NCBI GenBank assembly: GCA_977017575.1
Contig: CDRNVI010000043.1
Span: forward strand, 124,001-188,000
DNA length: 64,000 nucleotides
Reading direction: 5' to 3'
Source of the DNA: Paramoeba atlantica
Taxonomy: Eukaryota; Discosea
Shown one piece after another: positions 28,912-39,230 of the stretch; positions within the stretch are counted from its first letter, which is position 1; every line of letters begins with the position of its first letter. The notes beneath the pieces are model-generated. The model did no database searches. It saw only the letters and a program-made list of their open reading frames with translations, and was not told the DNA's origin. The position numbers and the translations under genes were made by a program.

Positions 28912-31900
28912 ATGTCTTCTGATTCGTCGTGGTCTGTGTCGTCGGCGTCGTTGGAGGTGTCGCTTGCTGGGGCCGGGGGTGGGGGAAGCCAACTGAGCTC
29001 TAACAAAGCTCTGGGCGAAGCATATCGCGACTGCGAATGCTGCACTTTCTTTCAAAGAAAGAAAGGAAAGAAAAGGGTGCGCATGACCCTTAATCACAGT
29101 GCTAGCAAAGCACATAAAAGCTCAGCTCAAATATACGAGCTATGGCAACAGCATGTTGCTGAAGAAGGTGAATTTTACACCTGCCGAGAATGTGCTAACG
29201 CGAACATTCGGGTGGAATTGACAGCTCCCCTGATGAAGCGGCACGTAAATGAACATTTAAAAGGGTTGCATATCATTTGTGAACCTTGTTCGTTCTTCCA
29301 AGAGCTCATGGGAAAACCCCCCGTTTTGAGCGTACAAAAGCACGACGAGCGTGTGAAACACAAGCGTGAAAAAGAGATTTTTAACGCGTGGAAAGTCCTT
29401 CAAATTGAAGGAAGCATTGTCAATGGCTTTACATGCACGAAATGTGCCACAACACAGGGCGATCAAAACCATGAACATCGTACTTTCAAGTATGATGACA
29501 TGCGCAAACATGTTTTCGAACATGGGCGCGGGGATCATTCCCATTGCAAAGAGTGCTCCTTCTTCGAGGAGTTGCAAGGGAAACCCCCCATAAGACGTAC
29601 TCGAGAGCATCTCTCGAGTGCGAATCACAAAACCGAGAAGGAGATGTACGACATGTGGATGGACCTTGAGGTGCAAGGTACCGTGTCTGCAGGCTTTCGG
29701 TGCACGAAATGTGCCACGGCACAGGGCGATCAAAACCCTGAACATCGTACTTTCAAGTATGATGACATGCGCAAACATGTTTTCGAACATGGGCGCGGGG
29801 ATCATTCCCATTGCAAAGAGTGCTCCTTCTTCGAGGAGTTGCAAGGGAAACCCCCCATAAGACGTACTCGAGAGCATCTCTCGAGTGCGAATCACAAAAC
29901 CGAGAAGGAGATGTACGACATGTGGATGGACCTTGAGGTGCAAGGTACCGTGTCTGCAGGCTTTCGGTGCACGAAATGTGCCACAGCACAGGGCGATCAA
30001 AACCCTGAACATCGTACTTTCAAGTATGATGACATGCGCAAACATGTTTTCGAACATGGGCGCGGGGATCATTCCCATTGCAAAGAGTGCTCCTTCTTCG
30101 AGGAGTTGCAAGGGAAACCCCCCATAAGACGTACTCGAGAGCATCTCTCGAGTGCGAATCACAAAACCGAGAAGGAGATGTACGACATGTGGATGGACCT
30201 TGAGGTGCAAGGTACCGTGTCTGCAGGCTTTCGGTGCACGAAATGTGCCACAGCACAGGGCGATCAAAACCCTGAACATCGTACTTTCAAGTATGATGAC
30301 ATGCGCAAACATGTTTTCGAACATGGGCGCGGGGATCATTCCCATTGCAAAGAGTGCTCCTTCTTCGAGGAGTTGCAAGGGAAACCCCCCATAAGACGTA
30401 CTCGAGAGCATCTCTCGAGTGCGAATCACAAAACCGAGAAGGAGATGTACGACATGTGGATGGACTTTGAGGTGCAAGGTACCGTGTCTGCAGGCTTTCG
30501 GTGCACAAAATGTGCAGAATCACGGGGTAAAGCAAACCCTTCGTCGTACACGTTTATGTACTACTACATGCGCAAACATGTTTTCGAACATGGGCGCGGA
30601 GATCACGACATTTGTGAAGCATGCTCCTTTTTTTCGAGTATGCATGGACAGCGTCCTATCTTGAAAACTCGAGAGCATATTTCGAGTATCAGCCACGAAC
30701 ACGAACAGCAACTGTTCGAACTATGGCACGAGCTTCCCATAGCTCACGCAAGCGCAGGGACAGAATCCGGTTACAAGTGTGTTGCGGACGCTTGTTCCGG
30801 TGAAGTGATGAGCCTCGGCGCTGCAAGAAAGCACGTCGAAAAAAAGCATATGAAAACAAGTGAACAAAGCTGTGAAGCTTGTTCATTCTTTGATGCGGGG
30901 CGTGTGCCCAAGAAGCACAATCCTGCGAAGTGCTCTGAGCACAAGCAGTGGTACGCATTTTGGACAGAAAACGTCCTTGAAACAGAAAACATATACCAGT
31001 GCAAACTGCCTGGGTGTTCTGAAACACCTCTTGAAAAAGAGGCTATAACGAAGCATGTAGCACAACATTGCGAAGGAATGCATTTATGTATTCCTTGCAA
31101 TTACTTTGCTATCTTGCAAGATTTCCCGCCAGTCATGGTGAATACTAATCACGCGAATTCTCTGAAACATCGGGAAATGGCGTATCTACATCCGAAATGG
31201 GAGCTTCACGTAAGTTTCTCTGATGGATCGTATGTATGCGCACTGCACGCCATACGCAAACTAAGTGTCAAATCTATGATGCGACACATACTCAGTATGG
31301 GACACCCTTCACAGGTGCTCCTAACTGATATGAATGTTCCTCTGTGCGAAGTATGTACGTATTTCGCACAGATTCAAGGAACAACGGGTATTATCCCGGC
31401 AGATGAATACCATTTGGTGTCAAGTGAGCATACACGTTATGTTCAAACAAAAGTCGACTGGATCGAATTTGCCCTCCCCTGCGAACAGAACAAGTTCAAA
31501 TGCACTTTGTGCGCTACCGAACAAATGTTCACGTTTAAGGGGCTTCAAAAGCATTTTTACCGCCATCCGCGGCATGCTGAAGCTCGGGCTTTTCGACTTC
31601 GGATCACACAAGCTGAGCGCAACAGAGCTCATGCAGTATCGCAGGATGATGAGCTGGAACGTGTGAAGCAATGCTCCACGCTAACACTCACATCTTTTCA
31701 ACTGATTGAGAATATTCTCATCAATTCACACATTGTTTGTGATGAAACCCTCCAAAGCGATGGAGATAAAAGATGCTCTATTCAGAGACATCGTGATGGA
31801 CATAACGTCGTTTACGTTAAAGGCAATGGCGATTCTCTCGCCATGGTATGTCTGACTAAACGACGAGTGTTCACATATAATTGCGCAGCTTCTATGGAAA

Positions 31901-34900
31901 CACAGATAGCGGCAATTCGAACCGTCTACAATATTGGAAACATGGCTACTACGCCAGTTCCTTTAGTAGGAAACGATGAAGGTGAGCTCTCCCTGGGAGC
32001 CATAGCCTACACTATCACGCAAGACCGTGATTGGCCGAAACTGACAGAACGTGATAAACTTTTATCACTCTGGAAGTGGCTCGAAGCTTCACTGGAAAAA
32101 GGCGAAGTGGGGGTTATACCCCTCACTTTGTATCCACAAGAAAAGCGTACCAAAGAAGCATTCACAAGGCTAGATCATCCACTAAAATCAGTAGAGATTC
32201 TCTACTTTGTGGAAAATGTATTATGTAAAACCATTAACACACGACGATTTCCTGTGAAAGTATGTCCATTCAATGAATGTGACAAGTTCACTTCAAGGAA
32301 CCGTGTGGGTTTACACATATTTACATACTTGGAAACAGATGAATCATCGGGGCCCATATGGGTCCTTGTTTCCTTGAAAAAGAAGGGTGAAAAGAACGTT
32401 TATACGTTTATTACGAGTCCCTCTCTTGAAAATGAAATTGTTTCAATTTTGAATCAAGCAACTGTCACGAATGTGACGAATGCTAGCACTATTGACAGTG
32501 CAGCATATGCTATCATGCAGATGTGTGAAAATACCATCTTTCACACAAACGAAATATGCAAAGAATCTTCAGCCAATGAACTTCGGTACTGGCTTGAACG
32601 ATGTTGCATCGCGAAATGTATTGTCAATTTTGACACATACGAAGTCAATGGAGATGGCTCACGTCGAACACGTTTTGACATTGAGCGCAATCCAAAAGAC
32701 GCACTAAAATACTTCTATGAGACTTCCTACATTGATCGTCTTCCTTTGGAAGATTTTTCAGTCAGTACGGAAGCTCAAGAAGAGTGCATGAAAAGGTACA
32801 AAAAGAGAATGAACGACGACCAACGTATCACAAGTTGTGATTCTTGTAAAGTTATTCTTCTCGAAAGTGACCTTCCGAATCCCGAAGCGCAACTTTGTGC
32901 AAGGGATCAAAGAATAATGGACAAAAAAGGGAGAATTCCCCGCGGTCCAGTAGAACAACCTTCTACAAATCACCTTCCAGTACCCACGCTGGTAGAAGAG
33001 ATCCTTCTTCAAAAGGTGTTTTTACACTGCACAATCATCAGTGTACATAGGAAAGGTGGCGCATATGCCGCATCCTTAAGGCCAGACACGAAGTTCACTG
33101 GACACGTGACGGCTACAGCACGCGAAACCCTTGAGCTCTTGCAACTCGAAAGAGTTCCTGATCTCGAGGGCGCGATTAAGAACATCCAAATTGTTTGGAT
33201 AGCCAACGAACGGAGAACGAAACGTAGTCAAAGACTATGTTCTGCACAGCTGAGTGGCATATTCGGCGTGAAATCAGAGACCCTGAACACCTGGGTACAC
33301 TTCCTCTGTGAGCATAACCACGTGTATGCTCAACTGAAAGAGGAAGGAAAGATCAACGTTGTTACCGAGCAACATTGTAGAGACGTTGTCTCACATCTTT
33401 GGGATAGATCTGTTTCCCAGGAGGGTGAAAACGCCATCAACAGTATGGTCACCCAAGCAGTGGCTTCCGATACGTTACATCGCGATCCTCGCGGTGAGAT
33501 CACACGATCTTTTGTAACTGATCACAGCCCTGTAAGCAATGCGCCGGCGGGTGCGCAAATTACGCATGCCGTGGCGATGCAACTGAAACAAAAAGAAGGT
33601 TTACTCAATGAGTATACCGACATGGAAAACATCTTGCTCGGAGCATTTCCGACGCTGATGCAAAAGTACCCTTTTAAGGGTTCAACGTTTGAACTATATG
33701 AAATCAAGGAAATTCTAGAGCAATCGGATTCCCGATTTGCAAAGAATGCTGGATTCATATTTTACTGCTACGATGTGCTTCGGCGCCGTGCAGTCTCATC
33801 AGCAGTAGTGCAAAATCTGAAGTATAACAAAGATATGCACAGAAGCCTCATGAATTTTTGCAATGATGATGCTTTCTATCACATTGTGCAACAGGCTATA
33901 AGGAACCCAAACAGTTCCGAGGCGAAACTTCTGGAAACAAAGTTTCTGCCATTTGTGCAAGTATGCGCAAAAACGATACCCTTTTCGCCAGCAAAGCGAA
34001 AGGCATCACAAGGCCAGATCTACGCCTTATACAGGCGATACGGACTGCCAAGTTACTGGATCACAGTGAGTCCAAACATGAACGATAACGTTCTAGCTCT
34101 AAGAATCATCACAAATGATGAGAGCGAAAAAATGCAGGAAATGCGGGCCAACCTTCTCAAGCGATCTGAGCTTGTGCAAGGGAATCCTGTCAGATCCACT
34201 AGCATTTTCGAACGGCAAATCCGTACTCTTCTTACCGAATTGTACGGAATGTCGAATGTAGATGAGGTAAAGAAGGAACGTGACGTTCTTGAAGGCCTCT
34301 TTGGTCGCCCTCGAGCATTTTTTGGTGTTGTAGAATGCCAGAAAAGAGGTGCGCTACACTTTCATAGTGTGCTATGGACGAATCTTAGTCCACATTACGT
34401 CTCCGAATTAATTCACATTGTGAAGGAGCACGATGGTCTCGCGAAGTCTTTGGGTACGACGATGCGCGCTGATCTGCCCGAGTGGGCGCAAAGGATCAGT
34501 AAGGAGCTTTACGGCCATGCAACGCTCGACTACTCAAAGATGTATCGCGGAGGTCTACATATCATTCCTGATGAAAAGGATGATTATTTCAGGGAACATG
34601 TGGCCAAATGTGCTGTTGATGTTCAGCAGCACGTTGGTCACAGACCCATGTGTTTCAAAATGAAAGGAAACATTGGCAAGAACAAATGCCGATATGGCAT
34701 TCCATCCGTACTTCATGAAAATGAAACGGAAGTTAGAGAGGTTGAGGTTCAGATGGATGAATCCGGACAACCGGAATTCCGGCTCAAGGCTCCAACACGG
34801 CCGATTAAAAATGATACCATTTGGCCAGTACTTGATGAAAGGTCTCTGATTGTGCTTCTGCGCAATAACCAGGACCCGACACAACACACTAAACGGGGAT

Positions 34901-37809
34901 CCATCACCGTTCCGTACAATGAAACACTCACTGCTTGCGTAAGATGCAATACATGTGTAGTTTTCATTGGGAGCGAAGGTCCAGGCATAAAAATTATGCA
35001 ATATCTCATAAAATATATGAGCAAGGACATTGGTCCACCTGTGTACATTGTACCAGCACTTCGCGCAGCCAATGACCACCTTCAAATGGGTCTGAATTCA
35101 GAGAACAGAGTGCAAACTGACATTCCGATGGCACGCTTAGTTCTACAGAAATTGTCGAACATGACACATCGAAAGATAGAAGTTTCAATCGAAATGGCAA
35201 CTGCCTTTTGTCTCGGCCAATCCTCCGAGTATATGAGCCATAACTTCACATGGATCAATATGAACCGTGTAATGAAGTTCCTGGCAAATATCCCAAGTGA
35301 GTCTGATCACAGAGATCCAGAAATCAGTGACGAGGATTCGTCACAAGACTCTGATATGGAGTTCGACAACGGTATCTTAGAGGCTCCTCTAATGATCACC
35401 GAACATGATTGTGCAGTTCTTGCACCACTCCATGTGCGTTACATGCACAGGGGCGAAGATCTTCAAGACCTTGACCTGTATTCCTATGCAGGCATTGTCA
35501 GCGTAAAGAAGAAAAGAGCTGAACTAGCTCAAGAAGAGCCCGATCATGATTCAGATTTTGAGTCAGGGACAAATCGAAGACGTCGTCGCGGACGTCGTGC
35601 TAATGGGAGATACGCCTTTGAGGACATTGAAGGCCTCCCGGAATTTGAGCCTGGAGATATTGTTGAGCAACAGTTGCGCTCTTTGCACACTGTGCCAGCT
35701 ATACCAGGTTTTCCCATATTGAGTTCTTCAAAAGAACCTGGGGCACGAGCTCGAAGCCATCTTCGAGTAGCGAAACACATGGTGGCATTGTTTTCCCCAT
35801 GGACGAAAGGCTCACCGAGCCATGAAATGACCCTAGAAGGGTTTGAAAAGCTTCTCAATGAAGCGAAAATAAATACGCCTGGAAAGTATGACATAATGTG
35901 CAACTTTCTTCGGCTTTTACATGCTTCGAAGAATACAGAGAACGCGGCAGATTTGTATCGACGCAAAGATGCTTGCACTCTGGAAGAAGCAAGATTAGCA
36001 CGCAACATTGCGTACGAAAATGAGCTTGAAGTGCGAGAGGTTGAACCTCATCTTCAAGATGCTCTTGAAGCACAGCAGAACACTGCAGTGGTTAATGAAG
36101 AGCGATTGGTTCAGCAGAATGCATACTGCGAACTACAAACGCGAGCTTTAACGGCCGCGTTAGGAGGTTCTACTGAGAACTCCTCTGAAGAAAATGTTGA
36201 TCTTGCATCGACAATGACAAGGACGAGGTCCAATATTTCAGTCATAAATGCGCGAGAGCGCTATGCTGAAATGATCCAAAACGAACGATTTGCAACTTCG
36301 GCTCAATCTGAGCCAAGTGCACCAGTGGACAGAGCTCATTTTAATGAGGATCGTCCACTGGCTCGCAGTAATCAATACGAAGAGATTACGTTCGATCGCA
36401 GCTACATATTGCGCGAAGACAACAATTCCATTGAACTGAACCAAGCACAGAAACAGTGCGTAAATCAAATTGAAGATTTACTAAACGGGAAACTAGACCC
36501 CGAGCGGAAATGTATGTTTCTGCTCGGTGGCCCCGGAACCGGGAAAAGTCTAGTTTCCCGTTTCATAATGCAAGAACTGGGAAGCCAATGTATTGCAATG
36601 GCGCCCACTGGGATCGCCGCATCAGTACTGCACTGTTGCACAATACACGCTTCCCTCTGCATACCGATAGGGGCTACTGCAAGAAATTTGAAACATCTTT
36701 CAAGCAGTAGCCTTCTACCATACCAACAAAGGTATGAGAAATGTCGATTAATCATAGTCGACGAAGTGTCAATGATCAGCAAGTGTTTCCTTGCCTGTAT
36801 CAACACTAGACTGCAGCAAATCAAAGGAAATGAGCAGCTTCCCTATGGAGGCATCAACATGCTCTTTGTTGGAGATTTTTATCAGCTGAGACCAGTACAA
36901 GGAGCGTCTCTTACCATAGAAGATAGCTCTCTTGGTAATAATCCCATTTTTGAGAATATTTTTCAAGTCTCGTATGTGTTTGAACTCAAACAGCAAATGC
37001 GAGCACGACAAGATACTGTATTTTCAGATATCTTGCGTCTTCTTCGAAAAGCTCCCAATGAGGGGTTGAAGAAGTTCATCCAATTGGTAAAACCTCTTAC
37101 CTCTGAGGACCAAGAAAAGTTCCGCAATGCAATTGTCATTGTTGGAACAAATATTGAACGGCACAAGATTAATGTCGCAATGGCAAGAAATTTTGCCAGA
37201 CGTCACAATTGCCCATTGTTCGCATGGACAGGCGATAACGTCCAAGGTAAACTCATTGACACACACCCTGAAGCATTTTCTGTATTTGTAAAAGGAGCAC
37301 CCGGTGTAATCACCGAGAACATTGCTCCTTATACAATGAAAATTGCGAATGGGACAGTGATTGAAATGAGAGACCTTGTGTCAGACGATTTGTCATACGA
37401 CACTATTGATGGTGTTCGTTATCTACGAAAAGCCCCTTCTTTTATGCAATGCATTGAGAAGGGGTCAGGTGTAGAATTTTACGCCAAAAAGGCGCAGCAC
37501 CATGATAAGGCTTCCCAAGGAAACTTTCAAGTGGAATTGGGATTTGCCTATACGTATCACAAAGTACAAGGTATCACCGTGAAGAAAGGTGTTATTCTTG
37601 ACTTGAATGATAAGGCGTGGTCCAAGAGACCGGAACTCGCCAAGCTCACAGTAGCAATATCCAGGGCACAATGCCTCGATGATATTCGAGTGCTCCCTGG
37701 CATGGGCACAGATCGCCCAGGAACACACCTGACTTCAGGTTACCATAGGCCTAAATTTCCGGCCATGGAAAAAGCAAATCGGCTTACCGATTTGACTTAT
37801 CAATTCTAA
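28912..37809 (+). CDS. Helitron RepHel with N-terminal zinc-finger array (2965 aa)
   Basis: Replication initiator/helicase of a Helitron. Residues ~30-910: repeated Cys/His fingers (CX2C...HX3H and CX2CSFF...HX5H pairs), with four near-identical 89-residue repeats at about 177-532. Residues ~910-1500 were not recognised. The Helitron N-like/Rep domain has the HUH motif LHFHSVLW (His1816 and His1818) and the tyrosine motif YLIKYMSK (Tyr2031/Tyr2035). An acidic, Arg-rich linker follows (~2120-2240). Pif1-like helicase: Walker A GGPGTGKS (2539-2546), Walker B LIIVDEVSMIS, GDFYQLRPV, then TYHKVQGITV and VAISRAQ. The Rep nicks and rejoins ends and the helicase unwinds. The ATG at 28912 is the first in frame. 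Confidence 0.9.
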   Translation: MSSDSSWSVSSASLEVSLAGAGGGGSQLSSNKALGEAYRDCECCTFFQRKKGKKRVRMTLNHSASKAHKSSAQIYELWQQHVAEEGEFYTCRECANANIRVELTAPLMKRHVNEHLKGLHIICEPCSFFQELMGKPPVLSVQKHDERVKHKREKEIFNAWKVLQIEGSIVNGFTCTKCATTQGDQNHEHRTFKYDDMRKHVFEHGRGDHSHCKECSFFEELQGKPPIRRTREHLSSANHKTEKEMYDMWMDLEVQGTVSAGFRCTKCATAQGDQNPEHRTFKYDDMRKHVFEHGRGDHSHCKECSFFEELQGKPPIRRTREHLSSANHKTEKEMYDMWMDLEVQGTVSAGFRCTKCATAQGDQNPEHRTFKYDDMRKHVFEHGRGDHSHCKECSFFEELQGKPPIRRTREHLSSANHKTEKEMYDMWMDLEVQGTVSAGFRCTKCATAQGDQNPEHRTFKYDDMRKHVFEHGRGDHSHCKECSFFEELQGKPPIRRTREHLSSANHKTEKEMYDMWMDFEVQGTVSAGFRCTKCAESRGKANPSSYTFMYYYMRKHVFEHGRGDHDICEACSFFSSMHGQRPILKTREHISSISHEHEQQLFELWHELPIAHASAGTESGYKCVADACSGEVMSLGAARKHVEKKHMKTSEQSCEACSFFDAGRVPKKHNPAKCSEHKQWYAFWTENVLETENIYQCKLPGCSETPLEKEAITKHVAQHCEGMHLCIPCNYFAILQDFPPVMVNTNHANSLKHREMAYLHPKWELHVSFSDGSYVCALHAIRKLSVKSMMRHILSMGHPSQVLLTDMNVPLCEVCTYFAQIQGTTGIIPADEYHLVSSEHTRYVQTKVDWIEFALPCEQNKFKCTLCATEQMFTFKGLQKHFYRHPRHAEARAFRLRITQAERNRAHAVSQDDELERVKQCSTLTLTSFQLIENILINSHIVCDETLQSDGDKRCSIQRHRDGHNVVYVKGNGDSLAMVCLTKRRVFTYNCAASMETQIAAIRTVYNIGNMATTPVPLVGNDEGELSLGAIAYTITQDRDWPKLTERDKLLSLWKWLEASLEKGEVGVIPLTLYPQEKRTKEAFTRLDHPLKSVEILYFVENVLCKTINTRRFPVKVCPFNECDKFTSRNRVGLHIFTYLETDESSGPIWVLVSLKKKGEKNVYTFITSPSLENEIVSILNQATVTNVTNASTIDSAAYAIMQMCENTIFHTNEICKESSANELRYWLERCCIAKCIVNFDTYEVNGDGSRRTRFDIERNPKDALKYFYETSYIDRLPLEDFSVSTEAQEECMKRYKKRMNDDQRITSCDSCKVILLESDLPNPEAQLCARDQRIMDKKGRIPRGPVEQPSTNHLPVPTLVEEILLQKVFLHCTIISVHRKGGAYAASLRPDTKFTGHVTATARETLELLQLERVPDLEGAIKNIQIVWIANERRTKRSQRLCSAQLSGIFGVKSETLNTWVHFLCEHNHVYAQLKEEGKINVVTEQHCRDVVSHLWDRSVSQEGENAINSMVTQAVASDTLHRDPRGEITRSFVTDHSPVSNAPAGAQITHAVAMQLKQKEGLLNEYTDMENILLGAFPTLMQKYPFKGSTFELYEIKEILEQSDSRFAKNAGFIFYCYDVLRRRAVSSAVVQNLKYNKDMHRSLMNFCNDDAFYHIVQQAIRNPNSSEAKLLETKFLPFVQVCAKTIPFSPAKRKASQGQIYALYRRYGLPSYWITVSPNMNDNVLALRIITNDESEKMQEMRANLLKRSELVQGNPVRSTSIFERQIRTLLTELYGMSNVDEVKKERDVLEGLFGRPRAFFGVVECQKRGALHFHSVLWTNLSPHYVSELIHIVKEHDGLAKSLGTTMRADLPEWAQRISKELYGHATLDYSKMYRGGLHIIPDEKDDYFREHVAKCAVDVQQHVGHRPMCFKMKGNIGKNKCRYGIPSVLHENETEVREVEVQMDESGQPEFRLKAPTRPIKNDTIWPVLDERSLIVLLRNNQDPTQHTKRGSITVPYNETLTACVRCNTCVVFIGSEGPGIKIMQYLIKYMSKDIGPPVYIVPALRAANDHLQMGLNSENRVQTDIPMARLVLQKLSNMTHRKIEVSIEMATAFCLGQSSEYMSHNFTWINMNRVMKFLANIPSESDHRDPEISDEDSSQDSDMEFDNGILEAPLMITEHDCAVLAPLHVRYMHRGEDLQDLDLYSYAGIVSVKKKRAELAQEEPDHDSDFESGTNRRRRRGRRANGRYAFEDIEGLPEFEPGDIVEQQLRSLHTVPAIPGFPILSSSKEPGARARSHLRVAKHMVALFSPWTKGSPSHEMTLEGFEKLLNEAKINTPGKYDIMCNFLRLLHASKNTENAADLYRRKDACTLEEARLARNIAYENELEVREVEPHLQDALEAQQNTAVVNEERLVQQNAYCELQTRALTAALGGSTENSSEENVDLASTMTRTRSNISVINARERYAEMIQNERFATSAQSEPSAPVDRAHFNEDRPLARSNQYEEITFDRSYILREDNNSIELNQAQKQCVNQIEDLLNGKLDPERKCMFLLGGPGTGKSLVSRFIMQELGSQCIAMAPTGIAASVLHCCTIHASLCIPIGATARNLKHLSSSSLLPYQQRYEKCRLIIVDEVSMISKCFLACINTRLQQIKGNEQLPYGGINMLFVGDFYQLRPVQGASLTIEDSSLGNNPIFENIFQVSYVFELKQQMRARQDTVFSDILRLLRKAPNEGLKKFIQLVKPLTSEDQEKFRNAIVIVGTNIERHKINVAMARNFARRHNCPLFAWTGDNVQGKLIDTHPEAFSVFVKGAPGVITENIAPYTMKIANGTVIEMRDLVSDDLSYDTIDGVRYLRKAPSFMQCIEKGSGVEFYAKKAQHHDKASQGNFQVELGFAYTYHKVQGITVKKGVILDLNDKAWSKRPELAKLTVAISRAQCLDDIRVLPGMGTDRPGTHLTSGYHRPKFPAMEKANRLTDLTYQF
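29440..30507 (+). repeat. Four tandem 267-bp repeats coding zinc fingers
   Basis: Four in-frame copies of 267 bp (about 29440, 29707, 29974 and 30241) that differ at only a few bases, each coding one 89-residue double-finger unit. Helitron B has a single copy at the same place (about 44494-44760). The near identity of the copies points to a very recent tandem expansion. Confidence 0.95.
37775..37809 (+). other. Candidate Helitron 3' terminus within the last codons
   Basis: CAAATCGG-CTTA-CCGATTTG (37775-37794) is a perfect 8-bp hairpin; 11 bases later comes CTAA, a CTRR terminus, whose TAA is the stop codon of RepHel. Canonical Helitrons end with a 16-20-base hairpin 10-12 bases before CTRR. 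The next base is G rather than the usual T, so this stays a candidate. Confidence 0.5.
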
Positions 37810-38019
37810 GAAATTAGATTGAAACGATCTTCTTAGGAAGACCTCTCTAGGGGGGAAGCACGCTTGATACCGGTCACAAGCCCGGCGTCTTCAGCTTCGG
37901 CAGAAGAAGTGCGAGTGACCCCAACGCTCACGCGCCCTCTACCAAAAAAAAATGTCCCCATCATGGCTGCAGAATTACGCTCCGTCAAAATTGCTTTCAA
38001 TTTTTTTTATCGAAATTTC

Positions 38020-38215
38020 AGAAGCTTGTTTGCTTCAAAAGCACCCACCGCGGCAGCGGGCCTGTACCCTCTCGAAGGGCGCTCCGGGCGGGCCCTTCAA
38101 AAAAAGATATCAGAAGCTTGTTTCCTTCAAAATTACATGTCACGAGGTAAAGCACCCCCCGCGGCAGCGGGTCTGCACCCTCTCGAAGGGCCCTCCGGGC
38201 AGGCCCTTCAAAAAC
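38020..38215 (+). repeat. Imperfect tandem duplication of ~100 bp, GC-rich
   Basis: Two copies (about 38020-38102 and 38110-38213) share AGAAGCTTGTTT, CACC-GCGGCAGCGGG, CCTCTCGAAGGG and GGCCCTTCAAAA; the second has an extra ~25 bases. It lies between the Helitron and the RRM gene. A GCTCCGGGCGGGCCC-like hairpin is present in each. Function unknown. Confidence 0.7.
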
Positions 38216-38301
38216 TAGACTTCTACGTTCATGTATTGCTTTTTAAGTTGAATGTTTCTAGACTCAGCTTGATTTTTTTAAAAACTTTCTTTGAATTTAC
38301 T

Positions 38302-38643
38302 ATGGCCTCGGCGGAGAATCAATCAACCAATGGTAACGACATTTCCGACAAGGAAAGAGATACAAAGCGCAAAAGAGATGATTACTTAGAATCTCTACAC
38401 GTTTTGCGCTCTGCGCGCGAAGAGCGTGACGAGCGCTCAATCACAATAGAACACCTTCCCTCCTCTACGACTAAAGAAGACCTTACCAAGCATTACGCTT
38501 CGTATGGTGAAATCGATTGCATAACAATCGTATCAAAAAAAGGACTGGCGCACGTGTGTTTTAGCACTACGGAAGAAGCGAAGCGCGCATCGAGCGTTTA
38601 CTTCAAAGGGAAAAAGAAGAGAAACAGATACTTAAATTTCTGA
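38302..38643 (+). CDS. Small single-RRM protein (113 aa)
   Basis: One RNA recognition motif. RNP2-like SITIEHLPSS at about residues 49-58 and RNP1-like KGLAHVCFST at about 81-90, after a charged N-terminal tail (DKERDTKRKRDDYLESL). The basic end KGKKKRNRYLNF is close to the stop. I chose the ATG at 38302, at the start of the plausible coding part; the frame is open back to 37864, but that stretch translates the GC-rich duplication. It lies 0.5 kb after Helitron A, so it could be a host gene or a captured one. Confidence 0.65.
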   Translation: MASAENQSTNGNDISDKERDTKRKRDDYLESLHVLRSAREERDERSITIEHLPSSTTKEDLTKHYASYGEIDCITIVSKKGLAHVCFSTTEEAKRASSVYFKGKKKRNRYLNF

Positions 38644-39230
38644 ACAAGTGTGTAAGAAGACGTTTGGAAGTGAAAGTTGGTTTAAAATTTTGAATTCATG
38701 ATTCGAAGGTTGGAGAAGGAAATAAAACACTTTTCTTTCGAGAAATTTTCGGCTTAAATTCGTCCACAGCACCGTTTTTTTACGATTCATCGCATCAAAG
38801 TTTTTCTGTGGTTTTACTTTGTGTCTCGGAAACCCTCTGTAAGTATTTGTAACTTCGCATTTTCTAAACTCAAATAAATACAATTGAAACTAAATTTGTT
38901 AAAAAAATGTTTACATTTACATAGCAGATCTACAGTTGCAGTCATCACTTCTTCTATTTTTAGCCTGATCATTCAACAAATATGCTTTTGATGACTGAAT
39001 TAGTGCATATCCAACTTACTGTCAGAAAAGCGTTCCGACATCGCATTAACTGCACCCCTGGCGTAAACCAAATGAATCAAAACGAAGAAGTAAACCCACG
39101 AAGTAAATCCCCCCCCCTTCAAAAGCCGGGGTGAATTCAAGGGCCTTTCAAAAAAAGAGGTCTCCACCCTGCTTCGTTCAAAATCGTGCGAACCGAAGGA
39201 AAACACATGTGAGCGGAAATATGCAAAAAC
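38644..39230. other. Unassigned spacer after the RRM gene
   Basis: AT-rich, with no clear gene. A C-run at 39109-39117 and TTCAAAAGCCGGGG lie near its end. Confidence 0.4.

Larger units (their letters stand above)
28791..37850 (+). mobile_element. Helitron A (autonomous, RepHel-coding)
   Basis: Rolling-circle DNA transposon with one uninterrupted 8.9-kb ORF. The exact ends are not settled. On the left the family-specific sequence may extend back through the reversed units to 27108. On the right, a hairpin (37775-37794) followed 11 bases later by CTAA (37806-37809) fits the canonical 3' end. A weaker alternative is the TCTTC/GAAGA hairpin with CTAG at 37847-37850. No stop or frameshift was seen, so the copy could be active or recent. 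Confidence 0.8.

Noticed and set aside
29257-30477. 406-residue minus-strand ORF with repeats
   Set aside because: Shadow of the 267-bp zinc-finger repeats of RepHel; the plus-strand frame has all the domain evidence.
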